From Choanephora cucurbitarum (Eukaryota; Mucoromycota; Mucoromycetes; Mucorales; Choanephoraceae): 64,000 nucleotides of DNA. Of this stretch, positions 1 through 13,674 are shown piece by piece. The notes below the pieces were generated by a model. That model was given only the letters and a program-made list of their open reading frames with translations. It made no database searches and was not told where the DNA came from. The stretch spans positions 248,001-312,000 of the forward strand of contig JAIWNI010000002.1 of the NCBI GenBank assembly GCA_025331435.1. Reading direction: 5' to 3'. The position numbers and the translations under genes are program-made. Each line of letters opens with the position of its first letter. Position 1 is the first letter of the stretch.

Positions 1-2409
1 AATAAAGGATCTGATGTAATCACAGATTATGGAGTTTGTACTAAATTAGTGTATTACTGTTACTTGTAACTTTAATAGTTACCATCATTCCTTATCCCGA
101 GGATTTATGTTACCGAATGATGTGATGCTATCTCTTGAGTCTAGTTCTTTGTGTTGAACCTTATTGACTTCAGTTGGATTCTTTTATTTCGTAAGGATTT
201 AGATCTTTTACTTTATTTCTGATGTTATATCTTTTATGACTTATTTGGTCTTTCATGCAACCTTATTGTCATTGTTGAGACTAAATGTGCTCAGATCACC
301 ACATTACTACTTTAGATTTAATTCCCTTTATTTATCATTACTTACAGAATTGCCATTAACATTTCATCCACTCTGCTCATTTTAGACCAAATTATCGTTG
401 AATCCGTACCATGCAATACTTTAGAACAATTCTTCATTCCATTTCTGACCTTTCCTAGACCGAATCATTTTGGACCATCATTACTTAGAAGAATAGAAAT
501 TCTTTAGCAATAGTATAAATAGTAGATATTTGTTATAGTAAAATCGAGGTCGTTTTTCTTTATCTTAAACTTGGAGTGATAATTTGATTACTTGGGAGAC
601 ATTATCTTCTGGGATATTACGAATTCTGTTTTCTGTTACCAGGTATGACTATACTAGGAAGAGAAGGATTGGCAGAGGTTATTAACACTGTCCTTTTCTC
701 CACCTTATGTCTAGGCTTTGTTATATACTCTTGTCAAATCCTTCTACCCCTCAATTCCGCTACCTTTTATCAAACCGATAAATACCCTCACAAGCCTATC
801 TCAGACTTTTCAATATTAAATTTTAACAACAAAAATTATAATCATAATTTATATAGTCCGGGCCGAACCGGCACCGCACCACCGGAACTTTTGACAATGC
901 GTCCCTTTGATGTTGGCAGTTCGTTTGATCTTCTTTTCTGAGGAAAAGAGTGTGCAAAGGCAAACGGTTTAAGAAGTAGGATAAAAGAACAACATAGAAT
1001 AGAATTAGGTAGAAGTTATCGATAACATATCGAAGTTAACATTACATTTTATCAGTAACTACATCAAATCAACTAATTCATATTAAAAGAGCGTAAACGT
1101 ATCAATTCAGTAAACTACGAGGCGATTACACCATAAAAAGATCGAAAATCAGATATGAAAATGATGAGAAAGAAAAGAGCTGGTTATGGAGAAGACAGTG
1201 TATAATACAGTTCATTAAGAGCTTCAAATGAGGTAAACAATTAAGGTCAACATCGATGACACACAAAGGAAGCATTAAATGCTTGTTCATAATAAAAAGG
1301 CAGAAAATATCACGCACGCTCCAAATCACGCCATCCTAAACTCAAAATCCCAAAACCATTGTATTCAGAAACGGTAACAATACAAGACAATGGTATAACA
1401 CAGAAAGAAGACCTCAGCCGTAATATGAAGATTTCTTCCCTGCCATTTGATGAGAATATGGATTAGTAAAGTCAATTCACAACTTAGTAGACACAGACTT
1501 TAGGAAAAATATACAAACCAGCTTAAAATTTAGTTTAGAAAGATCGTTCGACTAGAATAGAATAAAAGGATTATCAAAGTACTCATATGACTTTTTATTT
1601 CTGTCAAATCCATAATCTCCACAACAAGTATGAAATTGATTATTTGTGCTGGTCTGTGCACATTCAGTCTTAACAATGACAATAAGGTTACATGAAATAC
1701 CAAACAAGTCATCTCAGATAGATCATCAAAAGCAAGAGTGGAAAATCAAATCCTTAAGAAATAGAGAATACAACTAAAGTCTATAAAGTTCATACTAAAG
1801 AACTTGACTAAAGAGATAGCATAGTAACCTTCCTGCAATTCATCAGGTCTACCTTCTTTTAACTAGGCATATGCTATGACTGCGTCCGAATACAAGAGCA
1901 AGCATCTGACAATTGAAACAGACAATCGAATATGTAAAAGTTATTTTTCGTTTATGATTACGGTACTTTAATTTAGGGCGTCAAAATCCTTTTTCAGAGG
2001 TAACGAGAATGCAAGCCGATGAAGAGAGAGAGAGCAAGTTTGTGCCCTTCTGAATAAAACAAGGCATTCTGTTCTAACAGAATTTTTTGATGTAACGATT
2101 TGATTTCTGGTCTATTCTGGGGGTGCCGTATTACAATATGTTTGTTGCTAGGTTCTAGAAACAAAGCATCTTTAGAAGCTCTTTTGTAAGCTATGTTTCA
2201 TATGATTGCATTTCATGATTCAAATAAAGAGGTGTCTTTTTGAAGAAACTAATCATACACAGATCCATTGATGCTTTCGACACTGAAATCCCGAAAAGTA
2301 GAAAAACAGAACATATACAGTTAAAACAAAGCAGTTTGGAAAAGTATTGTTATTTACAATTATTCGACTCAATGCATGAATATAAAGAAGCTTAATTTGT
2401 TTTGTACAT
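1..2409. other. AT-rich spacer, no supported gene
   Basis: I see no convincing exon chain on either strand. One 98-codon plus-strand frame (645-941) contains a hydrophobic stretch near its start, a GC-richer patch around 858-892 and no recognisable domain; I do not call it a gene. The right part is presumably the 3' flank of the dynein light intermediate chain gene that ends at 2410 on the minus strand. Confidence 0.6.
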
Positions 2410-4776
2410 TTATTGTTTGTTTACATATTGACGCATGCGGTCTAATTCTTTATGAACATCTTTTCTACTGATAGTAGGGCGTCTTGAAGAGCCTGCCGAA
2501 GATGGTGATGAACTTGTGCCATCTTCTGTTGTGACGTCTTTTGAGCCCAATGCAGGGTTGCCTAACAATGTAGTTGTAGGGGAAGAAGGGGTACCTACAG
2601 AGGTAGACGAGGCTTTCTTAACCAGTAACGATTGGAAAAAATTAGCCAAAACTTCATGAGAAGGTCCTCCTGGTTGATTAACACCAGTTATAGGGCTATT
2701 TAGATTACTATCGATGGATGGTAATGTGGATGTAGTTGAAGTAAGTCCAGCTGAAGCAGTTGTAGAAGCAGGTGTTTTTATTGTTGGTGCACTAGTAGCT
2801 GTAGATGATGCTATCTAATTAAACAATACTGAATAAGCTACCTTTTACCACTTTTTTTTTGTTTCTCTTTGCTTACCTTCACTGAATCTAGAGGCGAATC
2901 TTTAAGTCTACGATCTTCTCCAGCAGTTGAAGTGATCCCTGTTCGCATCAAGTCAACAGCACTTGAAGAAACGCCAAGAGGGCCAACAACACTAGGTCTA
3001 GTCATGCTTTGTGCACCTGTACCCTTTCTTCCAGGTAATTCAGAGCCATGTTGTAATGTTTCAAAATGTCTTTCTAAAAACGTTTGTTCGTCTTCGCAAG
3101 TGACAGGTGGAGGCACATTGCTCATTGGCTTAAAGAAATAGTGTCAGATGAATTAGATCGGATGATGCAACAATGCTTACCTGTTCCTTTGAATTGGGAT
3201 CAGCGATGACTTCTTCATAACTACCTCGAGCACCATGGAAGCCAGGCTGTTGACGATCTGCTATAGCATCCATATCCGAATCCCAGCCTTGATGGACTGC
3301 TTCACAATCAAAACCTTCTCTTAACACACGCAGTTTGCCCCATGAATCCCAACCTGCTGGAACCATGACTGAATCACGCTCAACCACTTGTGCTTTCAAT
3401 TGGAATGGATATGTTTTTGTAGAAGTAGCCAACAGTCGATGAAGGATATATTGACGCAAGTTATGAAAGGTGTAAGGTTGAAGAGTTGAAGTATAAAAGA
3501 GTGCTGCACCAACTAGATTTAAAGGATGAGAAAAAGAAAGAGGTGTTGATATAAAAAGTGACTTACATTTCATACAGATGCAACGAAGTGTTTGTTGAAT
3601 AAAGTCGAATTGTTCATCTTTATAGTCTAATGATTGCTCAAGCGAGAGTTGGGCGTCACTCTAAAGACAAAGCTTGATGTCAACCACTTGGATAACATCA
3701 TTGTTTTCTCTTGTTTGATATTTTCTTTTACCTTACAGCATACAACAATCAAAGGTAACCCAAGATTGTTTGTTAGTGTACCTTGTGTAAGTGGTAATGT
3801 GACCTGGTCTGCTGAAGTGGTAGTGGTAACAAGTGGTGTAGTGAATGTAGTGGGTGTAGAAGGTACAGAGCCTGTAGATGTAGATGTGGTTAAATTGAAT
3901 GGTCCACTAGCTGACGCAGGTTCGGTATAGGTTTGCATGTAATGCTCCACTAAACATATGATAAAGCAATGATGCGCTTTCAGAATCTGAGCTTTTCTCT
4001 TTCCCTCTATTCTTTACCTTTTTCTCTTAATTCATCAATAATGGCTTTTCCTTTACTCCAAGTTTCACCGGCACTTCCTTCTTTACATATCTCATCTATT
4101 CTACGTTGTAATACGTCAATCCAGCGCTGTAATGATTCCAAAAATTCCCAAGGACGCGTCCAATCCAATACAATGATGACTGCTGAATCAGTTAAAGTCT
4201 CTGTGCTCAATGCGAACTTCAATAAAGGCATATATTCAGCAGCTGAAAGACCCAATTGATAAACACCTAAACGTGCAATAGCTAATAAATTCCAACAAAG
4301 AAAAAGAAAGAGAGAGTGAGTTTCTCATCTAGACACATTGGAAAGCATGGTTGTCTTACCTTCATTATCTTCGTCTTGTACATCAATAAAGCTATAACCT
4401 AAAGCTAATGTATTGGTAGCATCATCTGTCTGGTTGTCAACTGGCATATAGTCAGCACGACGGCTAATGTTGAAAGGAACATTGGATGCAGTAGGCGCTT
4501 CATCATTGTCATTCTGAACAATTTGAGGTCCGGGATCGTTTTTGAGATAGTGGATCAATGTTGATTTGCCACTTGCAGGATCACCTTATAAGAGAAGGTG
4601 TTAGTCATATCAGTCCCATCTCACATAGTCATCTGCACACTACCTAATATCAGAACCTTCTTGCTAGGCACCATTTTTGATGAGGCAACACCTTTTAAGA
4701 TGCCAGACCATATCTCTTCTTTTTCGGTTGTCTGAGTACCTTGTTGAGTAGAAAGGGGTGGAGTGTTGATTGTCAT
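2410..4776 (-). CDS. DLIC: Cytoplasmic dynein light intermediate chain
   Basis: Subunit of cytoplasmic dynein 1 that binds the heavy chain and, through its C-terminal part, cargo adaptors. The chosen start is the ATG at 4776; the open frame above it is only the pyrimidine-rich leader. Exon 1 ends at 4644 and exon 2 resumes at 4584; the splice rebuilds a Walker A loop, GDPASGKST, after the strand VLILG. Later exons give the family segments LGLSAAEYMPLLKF, DWTRPWEFLESLQRW, FIQQTLRCICMKYGAALFYTS, then YGAALFYTSTLQPYTFHNLR and a long Ser/Thr/Pro-rich tail with a short charged end (KDVHKELDRMRQYVNKQ) that may be the adaptor-binding helix. The ordered motifs and about 450 residues fit DLIC. Six or so short introns are inferred from frame and GT-AG signals; their edges are approximate. 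Confidence 0.9.
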
Positions 4777-4799
4777 GTCTTTTGAATCGGAATAGACAA

Positions 4800-4915
4800 T
4801 AAGCAAAAGAGAATCAAAGGAAGAAAAAAAAAAGGGGCTTGGGAGAAAGAAAGAGAGAGAGATAGAGAACAAGAGAGAAGGAGAGAAAGAGAGAGAGAGA
4901 GAGAGAGGGGATCAG
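4800..4915 (-). promoter_or_regulatory. Pyrimidine-rich leader/core promoter of the dynein gene
   Basis: On the minus strand this is an almost uninterrupted CT tract, including a (CT)n run around 4883-4908, lying just upstream of the dynein light intermediate chain start. Such CT-rich tracts are common upstream of fungal start codons; similar ones precede several other genes in this window. Function is inferred from position. Confidence 0.4.
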
Positions 4916-7900
4916 TCAGAAAAAGGAAATTGACCAAGAGGGCTATTACTCTAAAATGAGGAACAGTGGCGTTTGAAATTCGCACCAAACAGAATTAGCG
5001 TACTCTAAAAAAATGACTTGATAACAAAAGCTATGCATGGAAGTGTATCAAAATTCAATCTGTAGAACATACCTACCAAGGAAAAGAAACAAGATCGGGC
5101 ACACATTCCAATATAATATATATAGCGCTTTCAGTTGCTGATACCAATGCCGATTCTCTTTCCATAGAGAGATGTTCGTTGTTGTAGTAAGAAAGAAAAA
5201 GAAGTAGATGCATACATTACTTGGAGCTTCAATTATAAACGAGAGCATGGCTGTTCTGATAGCTTTTTACTTTAAAAAGATAAGCATGACTTATATTCAA
5301 GTAAGAAATCATATTTTTTCCTAGGATGATCCCTTACATTCGCGATATTGCCAGAAATTTTGATTTCAGTAATGTTTGACCCTGCCAACCACTTCTCTTG
5401 ATGTTTGAGGACATCTTTGACCTACTTGAAGCTCAGCTCCATCCAATTGTTTCTTCAATCGTATGCTTATAGACACGAATTTGACATCTAAAGGCCAGGG
5501 TGTAAGGGAGTCAGAAACAAGTTACAACTTGTCAAAAATGTTAGCTGGCTCTTCAACAGTATGCATGTAGTAGAATCAGTTGAGAGCTGCAATGTTTGTG
5601 GATTGCCAGTAACTATCGAAATGTACTATTCCAATGAGTATCGCCGAAGGATCAGCTTCATCCCTCTTAGTAATAGATGTCAAATTGACGATTGAATAAA
5701 AATCTGTCTCTACTATCAGCTGCTAAAGTATTGATTCCTAAATCCAAGAAAAGGCTACTTGAGTGCTAACGGCAATTGGATTTTTAGTTTTTGCCAATGT
5801 TTGATAGTGCTGATTGTTTGATTTGAACATTTTCCTTTTAGCTGTAGCGACTTCATGAGCTGCTTGTATTCGTCTTCATCATACAGGATGGAGGAATTAA
5901 GAAAGACAATCCAATACATCAACAGCGTGTTGTTCATAGATTCAATAACAAATTCATTGCCGAGTTGCCCAATAAAAGGCAGTACTGCTATTGACTATCC
6001 ATATAAAATTAAAAGCAAAAGCAATTGTTCGGATATTATGATAAAATGAGAGAATACTAACATATCGAGAGCTATAAGTTTAGGTGAACCAGTGTCAAGT
6101 TAGCGAGAAGATTGCGAAACTGGATAAGATTAGGTTATGCTAACCTTGTATACATAGAAGAACTATACAATAATTTCAATCAAAATACAACAAATCTCAT
6201 TGGCTGAATGCTGAAAGAAGGGATACTCTTTTGTATTTCTGTTATAACTTTCTCTTTATGCGTTTTTAGATAAGTTAATGTATACATAAGATAGCTAACA
6301 ATAAGACTTGCTGTCTGGCTGCTGATATATAATTGCGCTGCAATGATAAACTGCTCCTCATCACTCGAATGACATATAAAGCAAAGGGGCACACACTAGA
6401 AGAGGCAATGATAAACTTTGTTTGTTATCACATTTACTTTAAAAAAGAGAAGATTTGTCTCAAATTCAAGAAATGCACACATCTTCATCCATACAGGTGA
6501 AAGAGACAACTGATAGCACAAGCGACTTATTAGTTTATTCGATGTAGAGATTTAGTAACAGAAAAAGTATTAAACAAAGGTAAAGTGTATCTCTGAAACC
6601 GTATGCAAATCGAAAGTTGTATGTACAGTTGATGTAAGAATACTGAGCCCAAACTTATTTCTTCAATGTACATTAACACCTTCACTGAACCAAACAAACT
6701 ATTGCATCATACTATATATTAATATCAGAAAACTTAGCGAATGTATTCTGATGTGTAAGAGGATCCTAAAAGCCAAATCTTCAAAGTTTATGCGAAGAAA
6801 GATAATCTTTTCATTTTTGGCATTTATACAGCTCGCAGCTTGATTTTGAGTTAAATCAAGCAATAAAATATGTTTTATGATAGTATCGGTCGATACAGAA
6901 CTAGTGAATTGACTGAGCCTTTGCTGCCTAGAAGCTTTGAAGACTTTGTTTAGTTGAGGTGTCAGGTTATTCTAATAATACTAAGCAGACGAAGTTACGG
7001 TTTGATCATTGCAAATAAATGGTGGGAGCCTTGACAGTAATGAAGACAGTTTTATTTGGTCAAGTTCTTTTTCAACACCGTCTGGCAAATATGTTTCGAT
7101 CCATGATACCATGTATCAATCAACTTTATTGGCGAATTGAAGCCTGATTATGAGGTTGTAGGGTAAAACAAGTCTCTCTCGACCTCTTGTTATCAGAAAT
7201 TGAAAATGAAGCCAATTAGCTGAAAGCATGTTTTAACTGTTCAGAACCGAATCTGTTATTGGATTACATAGCACGGAGTCTATAAGTAACTTCTAACTTT
7301 CAATATGATATTTATGCTGTACTGAAAGGCAGTTTTCTCTTTTACTTCAATACGATTCATATATAAGATGCACGCTCAAAAACCACGAGCTCTGATTACA
7401 TTCAAGCAAGATAGAGCTAGGCAATCCTGCCATAATACAAAATCATATAAACAGTAAAGTGTAATTTATGAAAGCGTCTTGAGGTTTTGACGAAAGCAAA
7501 CATAGCTTATTCTTATGATTCTGAATTCGAATATTTGCAAGACACTGTTGAACACAAAAAGAAATACATTTGACTCATACTTTATACACTTATTTGTTTT
7601 GAAATGATATACGGCTTGCATTTTCCATGATGTTAACTGAGATTACAAATACATCCTTTTTAAGATTAATTGACAAAAGAAATGTAGTAACAACAGCAGG
7701 CTGAGTGAAAGAGAGGGTGATACATCTGCAAACGAACAAATACTCGAATAGTTCAATTAAACATTTGTAACTGAATCCCATTAATTGGTAAGATACCTGA
7801 GTCCAATGCTAAAAAAGGTATGATGAAGTTGGAGCAAAAAACGGTTGGATACTTGTAAGCAGTTTGTTCATTGCAACATAGCTATCTCTCTCTCGGCTGA

Positions 7901-10883
7901 CATGCAGGTTTTTTTGCTTAACTAACCCTAAAATTTGACATGCCTCGAGATACATGCCTTCGTTCTATTTATATAAAATTTAAAACGTTGGTTATAAGTT
8001 TTTTGTTTTTATTCGCAAAGATTTTAAGGTAGTGAGCCATTTTAGCCTCGTCATTCTCACTAACAACATATTCAAACTCGATAACGCTGTAGTGAATAAA
8101 GCTATTAACATCAGAAGGAATTTTATACCAGCTATAAATAAGCTGTCTTGAATCAGCTGATTAAATGCGTCTTTTTTTTTTTTTTTTACATAGATAGGAT
8201 CTCCTTTGAGTACGGATTACGCACGTTGATTGATGCTAATATAACAAAAAGAAAACTTCCTCAACCAGACACTCTCCTCACGTTACTTAGACAATTAACA
8301 CGCGTCAAGTAACATTCAATGTTTTAGTGATAAAGCTCATTTCTGAACTATGTCAGAAGCTGACAATTTATAAATTCATTCATGTCAGTCAACACAAAAG
8401 ATGGCCGAAAAGCCTTCTGTAATGCTTGGGGATATTTTGTTTAAAACACGAACAAAGAAACGAAGGAATGGGTTATGCTCCTCTGAAATCGGAATGTGGC
8501 ACGAAATGCTGTACAATCATTTCTTTAAACAAACTTACATTTTGGAGAGAAAAAAAAGAAAAAAGTTAACATTAGAGCTATTCATTCGTTGATTTTGACC
8601 ATGCTTCTTATTATAGGATTTGAAGAAAGAGAAAGGCTTCTTCTCATGTCGAAAAAGTTCAATTGCTATAGAGAAAGAAAAGAGAAAAGTCATAGAACGT
8701 TTAGACAGTATTTTGGTGAAAAATCGATTCAGGTTGATCTACTCTTTTTTTCTGAATTGGCTCAATGACAGCTATTGTTGTTTCCTAACCGGACATGAAG
8801 GAGTTCGGTCAAATGAACAAAAATGGATTTTAAGGATTTATCCAGGGAGAAATTGCAATCTATTTGTATATGTGTAGCAATAACAAAAGGGAGGGAGAGG
8901 GATAATTGAGGATTAGCTTATAGGTAAACAAAAAGAAAAGAAAGAAAAGCGTAGGTATTTTTATGTTTTGATTCTAGCCAAGTGGCTAGATCAGGCCACT
9001 TAAAAATCACAACTAATGAGGATTAGGGTTTTAATAGCGAACAAAATACGTGTCGACAAACATATGTGCATATCTATATACCCATACATGAATGTTCCTG
9101 CATCGTCAATTGAGTTGATAAACAACTTGCCCCGAAACCTTAAAGGATCAATTTTTCTTTTTGTAAGTACAGCAAACAAACCATATTTGTGTTTACATAC
9201 ATAGAGAACAAGCAGTTAAGAAAAGGCAGCACACCAGAAAGCGCTTGTAAGCCTTGTTATTAAAATAACAAGCATGTCGGCTTAAATTAACCATTAATCA
9301 TCGATAGTAGAGATTAGTAGTAGGCTCATATAACACTTGTTTTATTTTAAACCATCAATCTTAAGCAAATGAATTGTATTGAAGCGCTAAGTAATGGTGT
9401 TGATCTGATTAAATTAAACATTATGTTTCAAGATTGTTTAAGTGAAAGAATGTGCCAAGAAAATCAATTCATGTTGATAGAGCAGTAAAATGGCGTTTGT
9501 TCAAAGAATAAGTAACTGGCAAGAAAACGTACCAAATCTCTCTGAATCCTTTATAGTGGTGTTGAATCATGCGAGTTCACATTTGTTCATACTTTTGTGT
9601 GGTTTGGTTTAGTCCATTTGCGCGACATAAATACTATACTTTTGCAAATCTCATTTGGAGCGCAATAGAGACATTTGCAGTGATAGACTTTGTTCAAAAA
9701 GCAAATCTAGTTGTCTCGCTATGCCGATTGTTTGTGAAAGCAACTCTATTTGTTCAAATTTAAGATAGATAATTCTTGTGCATAGATGTTACAATATATT
9801 TCAGCAGACATATTCTCTTTGACGAATGGTACATTGGCATAATTATGTGAGATTATCTACTGCTGTAGACAAGTTCAGTGGATTTGATCTTACTTGTAGA
9901 AGCCTTTCTAAGCCAATCCGTTGGTCAAATTTCAACTTGTCCGTTTCTTTCTATAGCCTCAAAATCCTCAAATATATTTTAATAAACATCCTCCTTCTTA
10001 CCTCTAAAATTCTTTATGCAGGCAAATTAGTTTTCTGTATTCTTGAACATGCTTTACTGCTTATCTTGAATTGTTTGTCAATCCATAAATTACTCAGCCT
10101 TCCAGTTCTTTTGCACTTGTTATTGCCGTCTTTCTATTGCAAAACTGGCAATTTTAATTCAATGCCTATTGTATAGAGTTAAGCTTTATGATAAACCTAC
10201 ATATACATTATCGAAAAATCAATAATCCCAACAAAATGCAAAGATAAGAATTGAAATGCTGTAGCTTTTCTTCTTTGTCATGCCTTTAAAAGACAAATTT
10301 ACTCTTTGTTTCGCTTTTGGCTTTCATACTTGATGAGTCGTGGAGAAAGAGTTGTTTTGCAATCAGAAAACAGTCTCGGACATGGAATAAAGAAGAGAAA
10401 AGAAAACAGGAAAACAACTCTGGTTTTTGCCCGTTTCACCATTGCTAGGCAGTTTATCAATCTGATTGCATATCTTACTATAGCCAGTCTTTACTGTGTC
10501 TAATATAAATTTCAACTTATGAATCTTCCGCTTCTTTTTTATTTTTAGTAAGGTCGATTAGATGCTGGATGTCTTAGCAGTAAGCGTAAAGAGAGAAAAG
10601 CTAAACTGAGTGTTGCTTCAGACAGTGACAGATTTTGGCCTTCAAAAACATGATGTGCTAGATTGATAGATGATACCAATAAGTCTATCCATGCATACAT
10701 TGTCTATTTCAACATGCAATCACCTGATATAATGGCTTGCGCAGATTGCAATGAAAAAGGAAAGCTTATTATCACTTTTGCATTACCTTTACAATATATG
10801 ACTGTTTGAGATAGATATGTCTGAAAGTTTGCTCAAGTTATATTTGAAAATTGTTACTAAATAAAAATTTGTTTGTTGTTTTC

Positions 10884-10915
<32 letters not shown>

Positions 10916-11690
10916 TGAAGGGGTTTGGCTTATAAAATGATCGGCAATAACCGATATATGTTTATTCTGTACAGATACAAAGAAAAGGGATAAAGAGAGA
11001 AAGGAAGAAGGGGCGTGATGGAGAAGAGGGGTAGAAAGAAGTCTATTAGCTTCTCTCTCTCTCTCTCTCTCTTTTGTATGTGTGTTGTATCACCAAAATA
11101 AAGTTTCTTGTAAGTATTTATTTGGTTCTTCTGGTTTGTCTTTCGCTTTCAGTTGCTGTTACCATAAGGGTCAAAAGCTTACAGTCTAACTTCTTGAAGG
11201 AGCAATCTCCTTTTTGTCAATTCAAGATATCAATAAAAAGTGACAACAACTATAACTGAAATATTAGGAGCATCGTTCCAAAACAGAGTTTATCTCTTTT
11301 ATGCGAACGAGATTTGTTCATGGTTTAGGCGGTCAAATAAAGGAGGTCATGGAAAGAAAGAAAAAATATAATAAAACGATCAGTATCTCTCTTCTATGGC
11401 TTGGAGAACAATGCAAATTCTCTTTTCTGTTGGCTCTACCATATACCATCTTTCTTTCTACATTTGTTCTTATTTTCACACTTTTTTTGTCAATGCCCGG
11501 TTTTCTATTTTCTTTTGTTTATGTTTATCAGCAACAATCAAATAAGCCGAGCAGGTTAGTATAGATGAACTCTTTTCTTTCATCCTTCTTTACCCCTTGC
11601 TTTAAAAGGCCAATCATCGTGACCGCCACTTGAGATAATTTTTTGTGCTTGAAACGTTTATTTTTTTAACTTTTTCAGTAATAAAAAGAA
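4916..11690. other. 7-kb gene-poor region
   Basis: Only short, unsupported frames occur here. A possible relic on the minus strand (about 5360-5700) keeps short open blocks broken by stops. A (TA)n run lies at about 10889-10916 and a (CT)n run at about 11053-11072. The right end is the upstream region of the APSES gene; StuA/Efg1-class genes in other fungi often have very long regulatory regions and leaders, so part of this may be regulatory. I see no tRNA or rRNA gene. Confidence 0.55.
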
Positions 11691-11770
11691 CAGAGTTTTC
11701 TTCACTTCTCTTTCCTTCTCTTTCTTTCTTTATCTTTGATTTCTTTCTCTAACTTCTTTGTATCTCTGTA
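11690..11770 (+). promoter_or_regulatory. CT-rich leader of the APSES gene
   Basis: A dense run of CTTCTCTTTC-type pyrimidines ends at the ATG at 11771. This is the usual look of a fungal leader or core promoter next to the transcription start. No TATA box is claimed. Confidence 0.4.
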
Positions 11771-13394
11771 ATGGATAATTTTTATTCTAGTCCACCTTAC
11801 ACATATTTGCCACCAGCAAGTACAGCAATAGATCATGCTCAAATGTATCGTGGTAGCCATACATATGAGCGAAATTCGCCATTAGATAACGACTATCATA
11901 ACCAGTATGATCATACAGACAGCAATCATCACTGTCAGCATCAACAAGACCCAATCGTTCCTGATCCCTATAACAGCTGGTCCAATCATACACACTCTGC
12001 AGTTCATACTCCGACATTGTATAGCCCCAACTGCCCTTCTGTTGCTCCTGTGATGTGTTCGCCTCGGCCTAAGGTGACGACCAATTTCTGGGAAGATGAG
12101 GGAACAGCATGTTTCCAAGTAGACGCAAAAGGTGTTTGTGTAGCACGTAGACAAGGTATGCTTTTTTTTATGTTCAGAATTTGTTTACACAAACATGTGC
12201 CTGCTTATGTATTAAATCCCTTTTCTTTCTAATGCATCATTAGATAATGACATGATCAATGGAACTAAGCTTCTTAATGTTGCTGGCATGTCTAGGGGGA
12301 AAAGAGATGGTATCCTAAAAAACGAAAAAGGACGTGTTGTTGTCAAAGTGGGTGCAATGCACTTGAAAGGTGTTTGGTAGGCTCATAATTTTTTTTTGAT
12401 TTATTATACAAGATACTCATAGCTCTATTTCATTTTAGGATTCCTTTTAATCGAGCCAGAGAATTAGCTATCAAGTTCAAAATTATGGATGTTTTATTTC
12501 CCTTGTTTGCCGATGAACCTGCCATGTTTGGATATAGTGCCGCTTCACCAAATCAATTAATAAATGAAACTGGTAGCAGCAAGTGTAACACAACGTCGCC
12601 TTCTCTTTCTGGTTTTCATCATCGGGTCTCGGAAGACTATTCCTCAATAAACACCGCCGCTCGTTGGAACAAGGAGTTCGGCAACCATAATATGGGTCAT
12701 CAGTATACTTATAGTAATGACTTACAACACTCACAATGTAAGTTAATAACATCGTCCGTAGATTCCTACTGGCTTTGGCTAATATATATACTCATTCGTT
12801 TATTTTCCTCTAAAATCTATAGTGTTTTGCAAGACAAGTCATTCTGATCTTTCTGCAACTACAAGTCCTGTACCTCAATCACTGAACCATGCGAAAGAGT
12901 CACCAAACAATGACATCTATTTACTACATAATGAGCATAATAATAATAGTAGTAGCAATAACGCTAGCAGCACAAACCCCTATGTTTACTATTATTCCCG
13001 TCCTTCTTTCAATCGAAACAGTTTCAGTAGTACTGTCTCTAATCAACACTCTTACACTACATATCCTCCACCTCCTTCACTACAACATGAAAATTTAGAT
13101 ACAAACAATCATCTCTACAAAACACCATATCATCATCAAAAGACTACACATGCTCATCATTCCCCATATACCAGCCTCCCATACCCTACTTCAAAGACAA
13201 TTGATACCAGTGCAGGCTCGACCACACCTTCTTCTTGGCTCTCCCCTGAAACACCTACTGCCGTTTTATTTCAGCAAAAAGAGGAACTATCCCCTAACAA
13301 GAAAAGAAAATCTTCTTACTCAGCTGAGTCACCCAGCAAGCGAGTTTCTTTAGTAGAGTCAAACCTATTGAAATTGACGTTTTCGAAAAAATAA
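11771..13394 (+). CDS. APSES-domain transcription factor (StuA/Efg1/Phd1-like), C-terminus altered by a transposon
   Basis: DNA-binding regulator of the fungal APSES family, whose characterised members control morphogenesis and sporulation. Exons: 11771-12157, 12244-12376, 12439-12737, 12823-13394; every junction has GT-AG ends and keeps frame. The APSES domain starts near residue 110 ([20 protein letters not shown]) and runs through [39 protein letters not shown] and [20 protein letters not shown], the diagnostic StuA/Efg1 signature. Both flanks are low-complexity His/Asn/Ser/Pro-rich, with a basic patch (NKKRKSS, SKRVS) near the end. The final 13 residues after SLV are encoded by the inverted repeat of a transposon inserted at 13355/13356; its sequence provides the stop TAA (13392-13394). 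The frame that continued before insertion resumes at 15318 and stays open for 20 codons. The DNA-binding domain is intact, so function may be retained. Confidence 0.92.
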
Positions 13395-13591
13395 ATGGCG
13401 TAAACTCAAAAATGAATGGTCAAAGTTGAAAAATGATTGGCACAAATAGAAAAATGATTGGCACAAATAGAAAAATGATTGGCACAAATAGAAAAATGAT
13501 CTGTCCTTTAGTCTGTAGACAAATGTCCATAAGTGTAGACAAATGTCCATAAGTGTAGACAAATGTCCATAAGTGCTGAATTGACTTGGCG
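13356..13591 (+). repeat. Left terminal inverted repeat with internal tandem repeats
   Basis: 236 bp. It holds three 21-bp units (13428-13490, core AAAAATGATTGGCACAAATA) followed by three 20-bp units (13515-13574, GTAGACAAATGTCCATAAGT). The outer part is translated as the tail of the APSES protein and includes AATAAA at 13390-13395 overlapping the stop codon. Confidence 0.93.
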
Positions 13592-13639
13592 CAAAAGCAA
13601 CGACTTACTTGCGCTTTTATAATCTAAAGCCAATAAGTA

Positions 13640-13640
<1 letters not shown>

Positions 13641-13674
<34 letters not shown>

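Noticed and set aside
645..941. 98-codon plus-strand frame with a hydrophobic segment
   Set aside because: No domain, no splice-linked exons and no promoter features beyond the general background; one isolated frame of this size is expected by chance.
4773..4988. Minus-strand frame rich in Leu/Ser upstream of the dynein gene
   Set aside because: It is the translation of a CT-repeat leader, not protein-coding sequence.
13428..13574. Regular short repeats that could be mistaken for a CRISPR array
   Set aside because: Units are directly adjacent with no variable spacers, lie within transposon inverted repeats, and the genome is eukaryotic.
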